Shown here one piece after another: positions 25,588 through 35,302 of a stretch of DNA of 64,000 nt. Numbering within the stretch: the first letter of the stretch is position 1; each line of letters opens with the position of its first letter. Made by a program: the position numbers and the translations under genes. Under the pieces are notes generated by a model. The model saw only the letters and a list, made by a program, of their open reading frames with translations, had not been told where the DNA came from and searched no databases. Origin of the DNA: Pseudomonadota bacterium (GTDB lineage: Bacteria; Pseudomonadota; Alphaproteobacteria; Rhizobiales; Aestuariivirgaceae); contig JAIUNJ010000002.1 of NCBI GenBank assembly GCA_020161855.1, positions 62,001-126,000 on the forward strand. The letters are read 5' to 3'.

Positions 25588-26727
25588 ATGACGACTGACG
25601 AAACAGTGCAACTCCACCGCGGCCTCAAAGGCGTCTACTTCGAGCGCTCCGCCACGACCTTCATCGACGGCAAGGCTGGCGATTTGCGCTACCGGGGATA
25701 CTCCATCCACGACCTGGCGCAACGGTCCACTTTCGAGGAAACGGCATACCTGCTGCTGCATGGCGAACTGCCCACAGCGGCGCAGCTTGCCGGCATCGAC
25801 GCCGAACTGAAGGCTGCACGCAGCATCCCTCCTGCCATCGTCGAGATCATTCGCACCATCGCGCAGGCGCATCCGATGGATGTGCTGCGCACCGCTGTCT
25901 CGGCGCTGGCCGCTTTCGATCCGCAAGCCGATGACAATTCCATCGAAGCGACGCGCGCCAAGGGCATCCGCCTCACCGCACAGGTTCCCGTGATCGTCGG
26001 CACGCATGCCGCGATCCGCGCCGGAAAGCCGGTGCCGCAATCGGACCCGGCGCTCTCGCATGCAGCGAACTTTCTCTGGCTTGTCACAGGCCGCAAGCCC
26101 TCCGCCGATGCGGCGCAACTCATGGATCGCGATCTCATCCTGCATGCCGAACACGGCAGCAATGCTTCGTCCTTCACGGGCCGCGTCGTGATCGGCACCG
26201 AAGCCAATCTGCACGCCGCCATGACGGCGGCCATCGCAGCACTCTCCGGCCCCGCCCATGGTGGCGCTGCTGAAGACGTGATGAAGATGGCACAGGAAAT
26301 AGGCTCGCCAGAAAACGCCGCCGCCTATGTGAAGGCGAAGCGGGCGGCAGGCGACGCCGTGACGGGCTTCGGCCACCGCGTCTATCGCACCGAGGATCCA
26401 CGCGCGCGCCATATGCGCGACGGTGTCGAGAAACTCAGCCGCGAAATGGGCGAGCCCAAGTGGTTCGCCATCCTGCAGGCCGTGGTCGAGGCCATGAAGC
26501 CCTATGCCCGCTTCGGCGTGAACGTGAACGTCGATTTCTATTCCGGCGTCATCTACTACCTGAACGGCATCGCGCCCGATCTCTTCGTGCCGATCTTCGC
26601 CGTCGGCCGGGTACCCGGATGGACGGTGCAATGCCTTGAGCAACTGCAGAACAACATCCTGATTCGTCCGCTGACGCTTTACGATGGACCAGCCCCCCGC
26701 GACTATGTTCCGCTCAGCCAGCGCTGA
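25588..26727 (+). CDS. Citrate synthase / 2-methylcitrate synthase family protein
   Basis: A 379-residue short-form citrate synthase. It starts [20 protein letters not shown] and has the catalytic histidines in [10 protein letters not shown] and [11 protein letters not shown], then [17 protein letters not shown], and the catalytic aspartate in VNVDFYSG. The length and the N-terminal [17 protein letters not shown] are like the dimeric CitZ/PrpC type rather than the longer hexameric GltA. It would condense acetyl-CoA (or propionyl-CoA) with oxaloacetate. Its neighbours pta and ackA supply acetyl-CoA, favouring citrate, but methylcitrate synthase cannot be excluded. Confidence 0.88.
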   Translation: MTTDETVQLHRGLKGVYFERSATTFIDGKAGDLRYRGYSIHDLAQRSTFEETAYLLLHGELPTAAQLAGIDAELKAARSIPPAIVEIIRTIAQAHPMDVLRTAVSALAAFDPQADDNSIEATRAKGIRLTAQVPVIVGTHAAIRAGKPVPQSDPALSHAANFLWLVTGRKPSADAAQLMDRDLILHAEHGSNASSFTGRVVIGTEANLHAAMTAAIAALSGPAHGGAAEDVMKMAQEIGSPENAAAYVKAKRAAGDAVTGFGHRVYRTEDPRARHMRDGVEKLSREMGEPKWFAILQAVVEAMKPYARFGVNVNVDFYSGVIYYLNGIAPDLFVPIFAVGRVPGWTVQCLEQLQNNILIRPLTLYDGPAPRDYVPLSQR

Positions 26728-26840
26728 AACCGCAAGAATCCCCATTTCTGCCCCGGCTTCGCCACAAAAGATGACAACAAGTTAAGGACGTGGGAACGTG
26801 ACGGCACGGTCCTCCTTGGGACGGCTACCAAGGGTATTGA

Positions 26841-27815
26841 ATGGCGGGTCTAGGCAAATTGGGTCTGACGTTGGCGGTGGCGAGCCTTTGCGCCACCATG
26901 GCCAATGCTGCTGACCAGCGCAGCGCGGCATTGAACCAGAATGCCGTGGGGCTTCTGGCCGCCGAGGCGCGCTGGATGCCCAATGCCCTCGAAATCGCCG
27001 ACTCCATTCAGCATGAAGACAGCCTGCGCATCCTGCCCATGGTGGGCATTGGCGCGGTGCAGGCCGTCAATGACCTTGCCTTCCTGCAAAGCGTCGATGC
27101 TGCCCTGATCCCCGCCGACACGGTGACCTACGCCAAGCTGCAAGGCCTGATGCAGGGCCTCGACGGCAAGATCGCCTATCTGGCGCGGCTTTCGCAGATC
27201 GAGTTCGTTCTGGTGACGACAATCGAGGTCAACAGCCTCACTGAACTTGCGGGCAAGCGCGTTGCCACCGGGCCCGCCCAGTCTGCGGCGTTCGCGACCG
27301 GTGAGTTGATCCTCGGCATGATGGAAGTGCCGTTCCTGCGTGTGCCACGCCAGGGCAAGGCAGCCTTGCAGGCCCTGATCCGTGGCCATGCGGATGCGGC
27401 GCTCGTCACCACCGCTGACATAGGCGACATGGCTGTCGACCGCGCCCGCTTCCATGTTCTGCCGCTGCCCGTGCCTGCCTCGCTCGAGGAAACCTACGTC
27501 CCGGCCATCCTGACGCCCGATGACGTGCCGGCCCTCATTGGTTCGGGCGAGGCCATCGAAACCGTATCGACATCCCTCGCGCTCGCCGTGTTCAACTGGC
27601 CGGCGCGCAACCAGCATTACGACAAGCTCCGCCGCCTTTCCGAAGCACTCTTTGCGGCGAGCAACGAAATTTCGGCTGGCGGCGACCAGCCCATCAACCT
27701 TTCAGCGAGCATTCCGAACCTCACCCGCCATGCTTCGGCGGCTGAGGTGCTGGGGCTTTCTGCGGACGGCGGCACGACTTCTGACAACACCCTGCAGCCA
27801 GGAGATGGACAATGA
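26841..27815 (+). CDS. TAXI-like periplasmic solute-binding protein
   Basis: A 324-residue protein with a signal peptide (cleavage probably after ANA at residue 23). The mature part has the two-lobed pattern of TAXI-family TRAP binding proteins or substrate-binding-like proteins: NDLAFLQSVDAALIPADTV, then LTELAGKRVATGPAQSAAF and ALIRGHADAALVTTADI. No TRAP membrane genes are near. Instead its stop codon overlaps the start of a gene for a membrane protein with Sel1 repeats, so it may act as a sensor or envelope component rather than in transport. Function is uncertain. Confidence 0.6.
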   Translation: MAGLGKLGLTLAVASLCATMANAADQRSAALNQNAVGLLAAEARWMPNALEIADSIQHEDSLRILPMVGIGAVQAVNDLAFLQSVDAALIPADTVTYAKLQGLMQGLDGKIAYLARLSQIEFVLVTTIEVNSLTELAGKRVATGPAQSAAFATGELILGMMEVPFLRVPRQGKAALQALIRGHADAALVTTADIGDMAVDRARFHVLPLPVPASLEETYVPAILTPDDVPALIGSGEAIETVSTSLALAVFNWPARNQHYDKLRRLSEALFAASNEISAGGDQPINLSASIPNLTRHASAAEVLGLSADGGTTSDNTLQPGDGQ

Positions 27816-29239
27816 GCCAGACCGAACGCAAGCCCAACCTGATCGACATTGAACAGGGTGAGTATGAACTTCAGCCCGATACGGCCGAGGCCATGCCCAT
27901 GCTCGGGCAGGATGAGCACGCGCCCACCTGGTTTGCCCGCGCCTATCAGGGTGCCGACACCAGCGATCTGGCCCTGCGCTACCGGCAGCGGCTGGAGACC
28001 CAGCAGCAGGAACTTGCGGCAATGACCGCAGCGCAGGAACGCTATCGCCGCCACATGGAAGAGCGCTTCCAGACGGCGAAGCGCATGGCCGAACGCGACC
28101 GCGAACTCTCCGCCTCTGGCCAGCCAGGGCACGAGTTGCCGCCGGCACGCAAGCCCATCGCCAGCAAGGTGGCCGATGAAGGCGGCTTCCGCTACGCGCA
28201 TTGGGAGGACAACACGCGCCCCAAGGCGGAAAAGCCTGCACCCAGGCAGGCCGCTCCCCAGCAGGCCATGCCCCAGGCAGTACGGACGCAGGCAGCACGG
28301 CCACAGGCGCGCAAGCCGGGCCGCAGCCGTTCGAAGATCGTCGCCGGTATTGCGTTTGCCTGCCTGCTCGGCGGCAGCGTCGGCTTCCTCTCGGCCCACC
28401 CCGCCCTTTTCAACGAAACCTATGCCCGCATCGCCGATGGCGCCAAGTCGGGCTTCGATGCCCTCACCGCCGTGCCGCAAGTGGCAATGACCGATGTGGA
28501 TGAGAAGGTGGCGGTTCCGGAGACGGTCCTGACCAAGAAGCCGGTGAAGGCACCGCGCCTTCAGGTCGCCGATGTCTCGGGGGCTCTCAATGATCCTATT
28601 CCACTCGGGCTGACCGCGATCCCGGCGAGCCCCGACGAGCCCATCGCCCTGAAGATTACCGGACTTCCTGAGCGCGCCTACCTCACGCAGGGAACGGAAG
28701 TGGCCAAGGGCCAGTGGCTGGTGAAGCCGCAGCAGATCCAAAGCGTGCAGATCGTCGTGCCGCAGTCAGCCACGCCGGAAATTGATCTTTCGGTGGCACC
28801 AGTGGCGGAGAAGACGGGTGAGCCCGCGGCTCCGGCCCAGTCCATGACGGTGGCCCTCGACAAGGGTGACCTGACTGTGGTGCCGGTGAGCGCTGCCCCG
28901 GAAGGCACAGTGCAGGCCCAGATTCCCGAAGCCATTCCTGTGCCGAAGTCGCTTGAGATCAATGAAGCTCAGGGCCTGATGGGCAAGGGCGATGCCCTGC
29001 TCAAGACAGGCGATCTGGTTTCGGCCAGGCAGTTTTATCTGAGGGCACATGGCCAGGGGCTTGCGGAAGCGGCCTATGGCATCGGCCAGACCTATGATCC
29101 CCTGGTCTACAAGGCACTGAATGTCCGCGGGCTTGAGCCCGACAAGGCCAAGGCCGAGGAGTGGTATGGCAGGGCCGCACAGGCAGGCTCCGCCGCGGCC
29201 ACGGCCGCCCTCGCCAAGCTCGCAGCCCAGACACCCTAG
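27812..29239 (+). CDS. Single-span membrane protein with C-terminal Sel1/TPR-like repeats
   Basis: A 475-residue protein. A cytoplasmic N-terminal part of about 165 residues is rich in Gln, Arg and Ala with a short coiled-coil-like stretch (about 50-95). One membrane span follows (AGIAFACLLGGSVGFLSA near residue 180). A long low-complexity region with many Val and Pro leads to C-terminal Sel1/TPR-like repeats (about 390-475: GDLVSARQFYLRAHGQGL and AKAEEWYGRAAQAGS). The start ATG overlaps the stop of the TAXI-like gene (ATGA), so the products probably work together in the envelope. No enzyme motif is seen. Confidence 0.65.
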   Translation: MSQTERKPNLIDIEQGEYELQPDTAEAMPMLGQDEHAPTWFARAYQGADTSDLALRYRQRLETQQQELAAMTAAQERYRRHMEERFQTAKRMAERDRELSASGQPGHELPPARKPIASKVADEGGFRYAHWEDNTRPKAEKPAPRQAAPQQAMPQAVRTQAARPQARKPGRSRSKIVAGIAFACLLGGSVGFLSAHPALFNETYARIADGAKSGFDALTAVPQVAMTDVDEKVAVPETVLTKKPVKAPRLQVADVSGALNDPIPLGLTAIPASPDEPIALKITGLPERAYLTQGTEVAKGQWLVKPQQIQSVQIVVPQSATPEIDLSVAPVAEKTGEPAAPAQSMTVALDKGDLTVVPVSAAPEGTVQAQIPEAIPVPKSLEINEAQGLMGKGDALLKTGDLVSARQFYLRAHGQGLAEAAYGIGQTYDPLVYKALNVRGLEPDKAKAEEWYGRAAQAGSAAATAALAKLAAQTP

Positions 29240-29313
29240 CACCGCAGAGCTTTGCCTCTCCCCTTTGCCGGGAGGGGCTGATATGAGGCTCGGCATTCTT
29301 GCAAGGAGTCCTC

Positions 29314-30948
29314 ATGCGCGCTGCTGATGTCATCGTCCGGTCTTTGAAAGCCCATGGCATCAAGCGCGTCTATTGCGTTCCCGGCGAAAGCTATCTGGCG
29401 CTTCTCGACGCCCTGCATGGCAGCGGCATCGAGATTATCGTCTGCCGCCACGAAGGCGGTGCGGGCTTCATGGCCTGCGCCGAGGCCAAGCTGACGGGCA
29501 AGCCTGCCGTCTTCATGGTGAGCCGCGGCCCCGGCGCCACCAACGCCTCGATCGCCGTGCACATGGCCGATCAGGACGCCCTGCCCGTCATCCTGCTGGT
29601 GGGTCAGGTCGCCCGCGAGGAGCGCACCCGCGGCGTGTTCCAGGAAGTGGACTACCGCGAATTCTTCGGCAGCATGTCGAAGGGTGTCTTCGAAGTGAAT
29701 GACGGCAACAAGCTGCACGAGCTTATGCCGCGGGGCTTGCGGCTCGCGGCCGAAGGTGTCCCCGGCCCGGTGATCTTCTCGCTGCCCGAGGACATGCTCA
29801 ACGACGACGTTGCCGAACACGAACCCGTTGTCTTCCCGCTGGCCTCGCTCTCGCACGCGCCGCGCGACATCGCCCGCATCCAGGCCATCATTGATCGCGC
29901 CGACCGGCCCGTGCTGGTTGCCGGTGCGCGCCTGCGTGGTGCCGCCGGTGCGGCAGCGCTCGCACGTTTCGCCGGAGCCCAGCGCATGCCCATCGCCGTG
30001 TCATGGAAGAACCAGGATGTCTTCGACAATGCCTCGCCACTCTATGCCGGGCATCTTGGGTTTGGTGTTCCGGCAGCATTGAAGCAGGTGCTTGCCGATG
30101 CCGATCTCATCATCGCCGTGGGCACGCGCCTCGGCGATGTCGCGAGCCTCGGTTACAGCTTCCCCGAAACACCGTCGCCCCGCCAGACGCTCATCCACAT
30201 CTATCCCGACGGCAAACCCATCGGTCATGTGTTCCGCACCGATTTCGGCCTCGTTGCTGATCCTGCAGCAGTGCTCGCCGATCTCGCTCAGGAGGCGCGC
30301 GTCGTTTCCTCCGGTCGCGAAGCCTGGATCGGCAAGGTCAATGGCGCGGTGAAGAAGCTGCAGGCCTTCACGCCTGTCGAGGCCGAGGACGGCATCGACT
30401 TCGGTATTGTCACCAAGGCGCTTGAGAAGTTTGCCCCGAAGGACTGCATCATCACCACTGACGCCGGCAATTCCTCGACCTGGTTCCACCGCCACTGGCT
30501 CGCCTCGCCGCAGAACACGCTGCTTGGCGGCATCGTCGGCGCTATGGGACTGGGTGTGCCCGCAGCCGTGGCCGCCTCCATCGAACAGCCGCAGCGCGTG
30601 CCCATCTGCTTTGTGGGTGATGGCGGTATGCTCATGACCGGCCAGGAACTGGCGACGGCACTTGCCTATGGTGCAGCCCCCAAGATCGTCATTTCAGACA
30701 ATGGCATCTATGGCACCATCCGCACGCATCAGGAACGCGAGTATCCGGGTCGCGTCTCCGGCACCAACCTGAGCAACCCCGATTTCGCTGCCTGGGCCAG
30801 GTCCTTCGGCATTTCGGCCTTCACCATCGAGAAGGGCTCGGACGTGGATGGCACGGTGTCGGCCTTCCTCGCCACCAATGGCGCGGCGGTTCTGCACGTG
30901 AAATCAAGCCGCGTGGCGCTCAGCGCCAATGGCCGCCTGCCGGGCTAG
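29314..30948 (+). CDS. Thiamine-diphosphate-dependent enzyme, acetolactate-synthase-like
   Basis: A 544-residue three-domain TPP enzyme. The N-terminal PYR domain holds the catalytic glutamate in CRHEGGAGFMA. A central domain covers about residues 190-330. The C-terminal PP domain has VGDGGMLMTGQELATAL followed by SDNGIYG, the GDG...N motif that binds Mg-TPP. ATG 29314 was chosen because AAGGAG precedes it by six bases. No small regulatory subunit gene (ilvN) is adjacent, so it is unlikely to be the biosynthetic acetolactate synthase. Oxalyl-CoA decarboxylase, glyoxylate carboligase and sulfoacetaldehyde acetyltransferase are relatives that it does not clearly match. Confidence 0.8.
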   Translation: MRAADVIVRSLKAHGIKRVYCVPGESYLALLDALHGSGIEIIVCRHEGGAGFMACAEAKLTGKPAVFMVSRGPGATNASIAVHMADQDALPVILLVGQVAREERTRGVFQEVDYREFFGSMSKGVFEVNDGNKLHELMPRGLRLAAEGVPGPVIFSLPEDMLNDDVAEHEPVVFPLASLSHAPRDIARIQAIIDRADRPVLVAGARLRGAAGAAALARFAGAQRMPIAVSWKNQDVFDNASPLYAGHLGFGVPAALKQVLADADLIIAVGTRLGDVASLGYSFPETPSPRQTLIHIYPDGKPIGHVFRTDFGLVADPAAVLADLAQEARVVSSGREAWIGKVNGAVKKLQAFTPVEAEDGIDFGIVTKALEKFAPKDCIITTDAGNSSTWFHRHWLASPQNTLLGGIVGAMGLGVPAAVAASIEQPQRVPICFVGDGGMLMTGQELATALAYGAAPKIVISDNGIYGTIRTHQEREYPGRVSGTNLSNPDFAAWARSFGISAFTIEKGSDVDGTVSAFLATNGAAVLHVKSSRVALSANGRLPG

Positions 30949-30960
30949 ATTGCCGCCGCC

Positions 30961-32556
30961 TCAGCTCTGGGGGCGGCCGAAAAGCGCCTCGTAGAGCTTG
31001 CGGTCGCGGCCATAGACATCGCTGCGGAACTCGATACCACGATCGGTGGCAAAGGCCGTAGCATAGACCATATGAACCGGGATGCGCTTCGGCAGATCGA
31101 CGCGCTTGGTCTTGCCGGTTGCCCAGATCGCGTCGACCAGCGACTTGCTCATCCCCACCTTCTCGCCCAGCAGTTCATAGGCAAGGTCGATGGGCCGCGA
31201 GAGCCTGATGCAGCCGTGGCTGAAGGCCCGCGTTGAATTCGCGAACTTGTCCTTGGCTGGCGTGTCGTGGAGATAGATGTTGTGCGAATTGGGCAGCATG
31301 AACTTCACCTTGCCCAGCGCATTGCGGGGACCGGGCTTCTGCCGGAAGGTGAAGGGAAACTTGCCTGCACCGTAAGATGACCAGTTGATGCTGCTCCAGT
31401 CGGAGAGCTTGCCGTTGGCGAAGACTTCGAAGTCCTCGGCATATTCATAAGGATTGGCGCGCAGCTTGGGCAGCATCTCCTTGGTGGCGATGGAGTATGG
31501 CACCGTCCAGGTCGGATTGAGCTCCACATACTGCATCTCGCCCGTGAACTCAGGTGTCTGGGTTGCCACCGCACCGACGACAACGCCCATGCGCTCCTTG
31601 ATCGCCTTGCCTTGCACCCAGTCCAGTTCATAACCGGCAATGTTGATGAGGAAATGCTCGTCGCCGAGATTGTCCGGCATCCAGCGCCAGCGTTCCATGT
31701 TCAGGATGATCTGCTTCTGGCGTTCGCGTGGCGACACATTCATCGCCGTCACGGTCTGCTTGCCAAGGAGGCCCTTGGCTTCAAGGCCGTGGCGCGCCTG
31801 GAAGGTCTTCACCGCCGCGAAAAGTGCCGGATCATAAACGGTCGAGCGGCTCTCGGGGCCATCATAGTCGCCGGTAAAGGAGAGCAACGTCCGGATCGCC
31901 GGCACGCGGCCGTCAGAACCACCCGGCTTCAGCGCATCGCCCTGCCCGACAACGGGCCAGTCGATACCCTCGTCAATCACCTGAGTGTAGACGCGCAGCA
32001 TGCGCTTCAGCACCTGATAGTGATTGTTGCGCGGTTCATAGGCCGAAAGATACTTGCCCGGATCCTGCTGCTTGCCCATGTCGTTGAGCACGCGCAACGC
32101 GTCCAGCGTCTTGCGGGTACGGAACAGGTTGGGGTCAACCTTCTGCGGCGTCACGCGGCCGATGCGCAGGTCGGCGGCATAAGCCACATAGAAAGCAGAG
32201 TAGTAGAGTTCGGCGGTCGCGGCGTCCTGGGCGCTGCCGGAGCGGGCCTGCTGCGCCAGCTGCACCAGTGAATCCGTCGGATAGGCGGAAGGATCGAGGC
32301 CGTCATAGAGGGCGTTCTTCAGGCGTTGCGTGAACAGGCCCATGCGGTTGGAGCCCACCCAATAGGCTTGGCCGCCGCCTTTCACGTAGTAGGCGACGAG
32401 TGCGCTCCTGACCTTCTCGATGGGCAGCGGCAGGCGCTGGCCGGAATTGAGAATCTGCGCGATTGAGCTCTCGACGGATTGCGCACGCAAAGGCGCGGGC
32501 AGCGCCAGAAGCATGAACGCGCTCACAACGAGCAGAAGCCGCAACACTGGCCTCAT
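30961..32556 (-). CDS. L,D-transpeptidase with peptidoglycan-binding domain (YcbB-like)
   Basis: A 531-residue wall enzyme. A signal peptide (MRPVLRLLLVVSAFMLLALP) is followed by a scaffold domain, a peptidoglycan-binding motif near residue 260 (FQARHGLEAKGLLGKQTV) and a YkuD domain. The catalytic site HDTPAKDKF...AFSHGCIRLSRP holds the nucleophile cysteine in SHGCIR. Such enzymes make 3-3 crosslinks between meso-DAP residues, which are abundant in Rhizobiales. Start ATG 32556 has GGAGG five bases upstream. It is convergent with the TPP enzyme gene. Confidence 0.9.
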   Translation of the reverse strand: MRPVLRLLLVVSAFMLLALPAPLRAQSVESSIAQILNSGQRLPLPIEKVRSALVAYYVKGGGQAYWVGSNRMGLFTQRLKNALYDGLDPSAYPTDSLVQLAQQARSGSAQDAATAELYYSAFYVAYAADLRIGRVTPQKVDPNLFRTRKTLDALRVLNDMGKQQDPGKYLSAYEPRNNHYQVLKRMLRVYTQVIDEGIDWPVVGQGDALKPGGSDGRVPAIRTLLSFTGDYDGPESRSTVYDPALFAAVKTFQARHGLEAKGLLGKQTVTAMNVSPRERQKQIILNMERWRWMPDNLGDEHFLINIAGYELDWVQGKAIKERMGVVVGAVATQTPEFTGEMQYVELNPTWTVPYSIATKEMLPKLRANPYEYAEDFEVFANGKLSDWSSINWSSYGAGKFPFTFRQKPGPRNALGKVKFMLPNSHNIYLHDTPAKDKFANSTRAFSHGCIRLSRPIDLAYELLGEKVGMSKSLVDAIWATGKTKRVDLPKRIPVHMVYATAFATDRGIEFRSDVYGRDRKLYEALFGRPQS

Positions 32557-32589
32557 CGGCACCTCCAGAATCACACCTTGCCGATCCTA

Positions 32590-33939
32590 TCACACGTTGA
32601 GCAAGAGATACTCGCGCTCCCACGAACTGATAACGCGGCGGAAGTTCTGCATCTCCTCGAACTTTACATCCTGGTAAGCTTCCACGAACTTCTCGCCGAG
32701 CACGAGCTTCAGCGGCTTGGTGTAGTTGAGCTTGTCGAGGGCTTCATCGAGGCTGATCGGCAGGGTGTGGGCATAGCGATAGGCCGAACCCTCGACCGGT
32801 TCCGATGGCTTGATGCGCTCCACCATGCCGAGATAGCCGCAGGCCAGCGAGGCGGCAAAGGCGAGATAGGGATTGGCGTCGGCACCCGGCACGCGGTTCT
32901 CGATGCGCAGGTTGGCTGGATCAGACGACGGCACGCGGAGCGAAACCGTGCGGTTGTCGATCCCCCAGTGCACATTGGTCGGTGCATCGCTGTCGGGCAC
33001 AAGGCGGCGATAGGAGTTCACGTTCGGCGCGCACAGCGGCAGCGCCGCCGCCAGATAGCGCTGCAAGCCGCCAATGTGGTTCAGCATGATCTTCGATGGC
33101 TTGCCGTCTTTGCCCGCGAAGATGTTCTTGCCGGTGCGCATATCGAGCACCGACTGGTGCATGTGCATGGAGGAGCCCGGCTCGTTGGCATGGGGCTTTG
33201 CCATGAAGGTGGCATACATATCGTGCTTGAGCGCCGCCTGACGCACGGTGCGCTTGAAGAGGAACACCTGGTCCGCCAGTTCCAGCGGGTCGCCGTGGTT
33301 GAAATTGATCTCGAGCTGCGCCGGGCCGCTCTCATGGGACAGCGTGTCGACATCAAGCTCCTGCGCCTCGCAGAAGTCATAGATGTCCTCGACGATCGGG
33401 TCGAAGTCATTGGCGGCGTCGATGCCATAGGCCTGCCCGCCAGGTTCCTTCCGGCCTGAGCGGCCGACGGCGGCTTCCAGCGGGTAGTCGGCATCCGGGT
33501 TGCGCTTGACGAGATAGAACTCAAGCTCAGGCGCCACCACAGGCCGCCAGCCCTTGTCCTTGTAGGCCTGGAGCACACGCTTCAGAACGTGGCGCGGCGC
33601 GATCTCGACCGGATCGTCGTTGAGATGAAAGGCATCGCAAATCACCTGGGCCGTCGGCTCCGTGTACCAGGGCACGATGCGCACCGTGTCAACGTCGGGC
33701 TCCATATAGATGTCGATTGCACTATCGCTGACCGCCTGGGTGTCCTGCGTGTAACGGCCATTGATCGTGAGGGTGAAGATCTCTTCCGGAATGCGCAGGC
33801 CACGCGAACGTTGCCCTTTCAGGAACTTCTTGGGCGGCAGGATCTTGCCGCGCGCCGTTCCCGACATGTCGGCCACGAGGCATTCCACCTCGCTGATCCG
33901 GTTGGCGGTCACATAGTCCTCAAACTTCGCGTAGCTCAT
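32590..33939 (-). CDS. puuA: Glutamine-synthetase-family protein, probably gamma-glutamylputrescine synthetase
   Basis: A 449-residue ATP-dependent ligase of the glutamine synthetase fold. Metal- and substrate-binding motifs include VAPELEFYLV, GPAQLEINFNHGDPLELAD, GSSMHMHQSV, NRTVSLRVP and ENRVPGADANPYL. The length (about 450) is that of PuuA-type and GlnA3-type enzymes, and the adenylylation-loop tyrosine of true GlnA is not evident. With the divergent FAD oxidoreductase it resembles the puuA/puuB pair of putrescine breakdown. Other gamma-glutamylated amines (ethanolamine, isopropylamine) are possible substrates. Confidence 0.8.
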   Translation of the reverse strand: MSYAKFEDYVTANRISEVECLVADMSGTARGKILPPKKFLKGQRSRGLRIPEEIFTLTINGRYTQDTQAVSDSAIDIYMEPDVDTVRIVPWYTEPTAQVICDAFHLNDDPVEIAPRHVLKRVLQAYKDKGWRPVVAPELEFYLVKRNPDADYPLEAAVGRSGRKEPGGQAYGIDAANDFDPIVEDIYDFCEAQELDVDTLSHESGPAQLEINFNHGDPLELADQVFLFKRTVRQAALKHDMYATFMAKPHANEPGSSMHMHQSVLDMRTGKNIFAGKDGKPSKIMLNHIGGLQRYLAAALPLCAPNVNSYRRLVPDSDAPTNVHWGIDNRTVSLRVPSSDPANLRIENRVPGADANPYLAFAASLACGYLGMVERIKPSEPVEGSAYRYAHTLPISLDEALDKLNYTKPLKLVLGEKFVEAYQDVKFEEMQNFRRVISSWEREYLLLNV

Positions 33940-33954
33940 GATTTCCTGCTATGG

Positions 33955-33973
33955 TATTGATTTGAGAACAATA
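33955..33973. promoter_or_regulatory. Inverted repeat in the puuA/oxidoreductase divergent region
   Basis: TATTG and CAATA form a short inverted repeat around nine bases, about 15 bases from the puuA start codon and 50 from the divergent oxidoreductase. The location suits an operator for a PuuR-like regulator, none of which is encoded next to it. Confidence 0.35.
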
Positions 33974-34024
33974 ATGCCTTGTTTCGGGGCCGCCCGGAAG
34001 GGGGCCGTACAGGTTATTGAAAGC

Positions 34025-35302
34025 ATGAGACAATCATTGATTGCGCAGAGCTATTACCAGGCGACTGCGCATGAAACGCCGTCCTATCCGGCCCTCGCCG
34101 GCGATGTGTCGGCCGATGTGGTGGTGATCGGCGGCGGCTTCACCGGCCTGTCCGCGGCGCTCGAACTGGCAGAGGCGGGTTACCGGGTGGTGGTGCTCGA
34201 AGCCGGCCGCGTCGGCTCCGGTGCCTCAGGGCGCAATGGTGGCCAGATCTGCACCGGCTTCTCTCCCGGCCAGGCCCGGCTCGAAACGCAGATGAGCAAG
34301 GATGATGCCGCCAAGTGCTTCCGCATCGCCGAGGAGGCAAAGCAGCTCATCGAGGCCCGTATCGCCCGACACAACATCGATTGCGGCCTCACCTGGGGCT
34401 ACCTGCACTGCATTCCCAAGCCGTCACAGTTCGATGGTCTCCAGCACGAGGCCGAGGACTATGAGAAGCTCGGCTATCCGGGTTGCACTGTGCTGAGCAA
34501 GGCGGAGCTGGAAGCGAAGCTTGGCTCGACGATCTATCACGGCGCCATGCGCGAACCCCGCGCCGGGCACTTCCATGCGCTGAACTATCTGCATGGCCTC
34601 GCGCGCGCGGTGAGCAAGGCAGGCGGCATCATCCATGAAAACTCGAATGTCATCGCGCTCGACACGGGCCCTGCGCCATGGGCACGGACCACACAGGGCA
34701 AGGTGACAGCCAAGTTCATGGTCATCGGCGGGAACGCCTATCTGGGCCGCACGGTGCAGGCGCTCTATGGCCGGGTCATGCCCGTCACCAGCTACATCAT
34801 CACGACGGAGCCGCTGGGCGAGGAGCGCTCCCGCGCCCTGATCCGCGACAACGAGGCCGTGGCCGACACCAACTTCATCGTCGACTACTTCCGCCGCACT
34901 CAGGACAACCGTCTGCTCTTCGGCGGCCGCGCCAGCTATTCCACGCTCGAACCCTCGGATCTTGCTGCCTACATGAAGCCGCGCATGCTCAAGGTCTTTC
35001 CGCAGCTGAAGGACGTGCGCATCGATCATGCCTGGGGCGGCTATATCGCCATCACCTCAAACCGCATCCCGGATTGCGGCAGGCTCTCGCCCAACGTCTA
35101 TTATGCCCACGGCTACTCGGGACAGGGCGTGGCACTTGCCCAGATGTATGGAAAGCTCATGTCGGATGCCATCCGCGGCGCGGCGGAGCGCTTCGACCTT
35201 CTGGCGCGTTTCAGGCACCTGCCCTTCCCTGGCGGCCCCATTCGCACGCCGCTGCTCACCGCAGCCATGCTCTTCTACCGCCTACGGGACGCGCTGAGCT
35301 AG
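34025..35302 (+). CDS. puuB: FAD-dependent oxidoreductase, PuuB/OrdL-like gamma-glutamylputrescine oxidase
   Basis: A 425-residue DAO-family flavoprotein. The N-terminal Rossmann motif is VVVIGGGFTGLSAALELAEA at about residues 30-49, followed by GASGRNGGQICTG, typical of PuuB/OrdL. The C-terminal part has DHAWGGYIAITSNRIPDCG and YAHGYSGQGVALAQMYG, which close the FAD site. Start: ATG 34025 (MRQSLIAQSYYQAT); an extension to 33938 would overlap puuA. It would oxidise gamma-glutamylputrescine to the aldehyde with peroxide release. The divergent puuA-like gene supports the assignment. Confidence 0.8.
   Translation: MRQSLIAQSYYQATAHETPSYPALAGDVSADVVVIGGGFTGLSAALELAEAGYRVVVLEAGRVGSGASGRNGGQICTGFSPGQARLETQMSKDDAAKCFRIAEEAKQLIEARIARHNIDCGLTWGYLHCIPKPSQFDGLQHEAEDYEKLGYPGCTVLSKAELEAKLGSTIYHGAMREPRAGHFHALNYLHGLARAVSKAGGIIHENSNVIALDTGPAPWARTTQGKVTAKFMVIGGNAYLGRTVQALYGRVMPVTSYIITTEPLGEERSRALIRDNEAVADTNFIVDYFRRTQDNRLLFGGRASYSTLEPSDLAAYMKPRMLKVFPQLKDVRIDHAWGGYIAITSNRIPDCGRLSPNVYYAHGYSGQGVALAQMYGKLMSDAIRGAAERFDLLARFRHLPFPGGPIRTPLLTAAMLFYRLRDALS

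Noticed and set aside
29247..29275. Hairpin (CCTCTCCC/GGGAGGGG) between the Sel1-protein and TPP-enzyme genes as a terminator
   Set aside because: The stem is fair but no T-run follows and the next ribosome site is only about 25 bases away; too weak to list.
29314..30948. Assignment of the TPP enzyme as sulfoacetaldehyde acetyltransferase (xsc), prompted by pta and the sulfur genes
   Set aside because: It is shorter than typical Xsc and I see no Xsc-specific features; nothing beyond context supports it.
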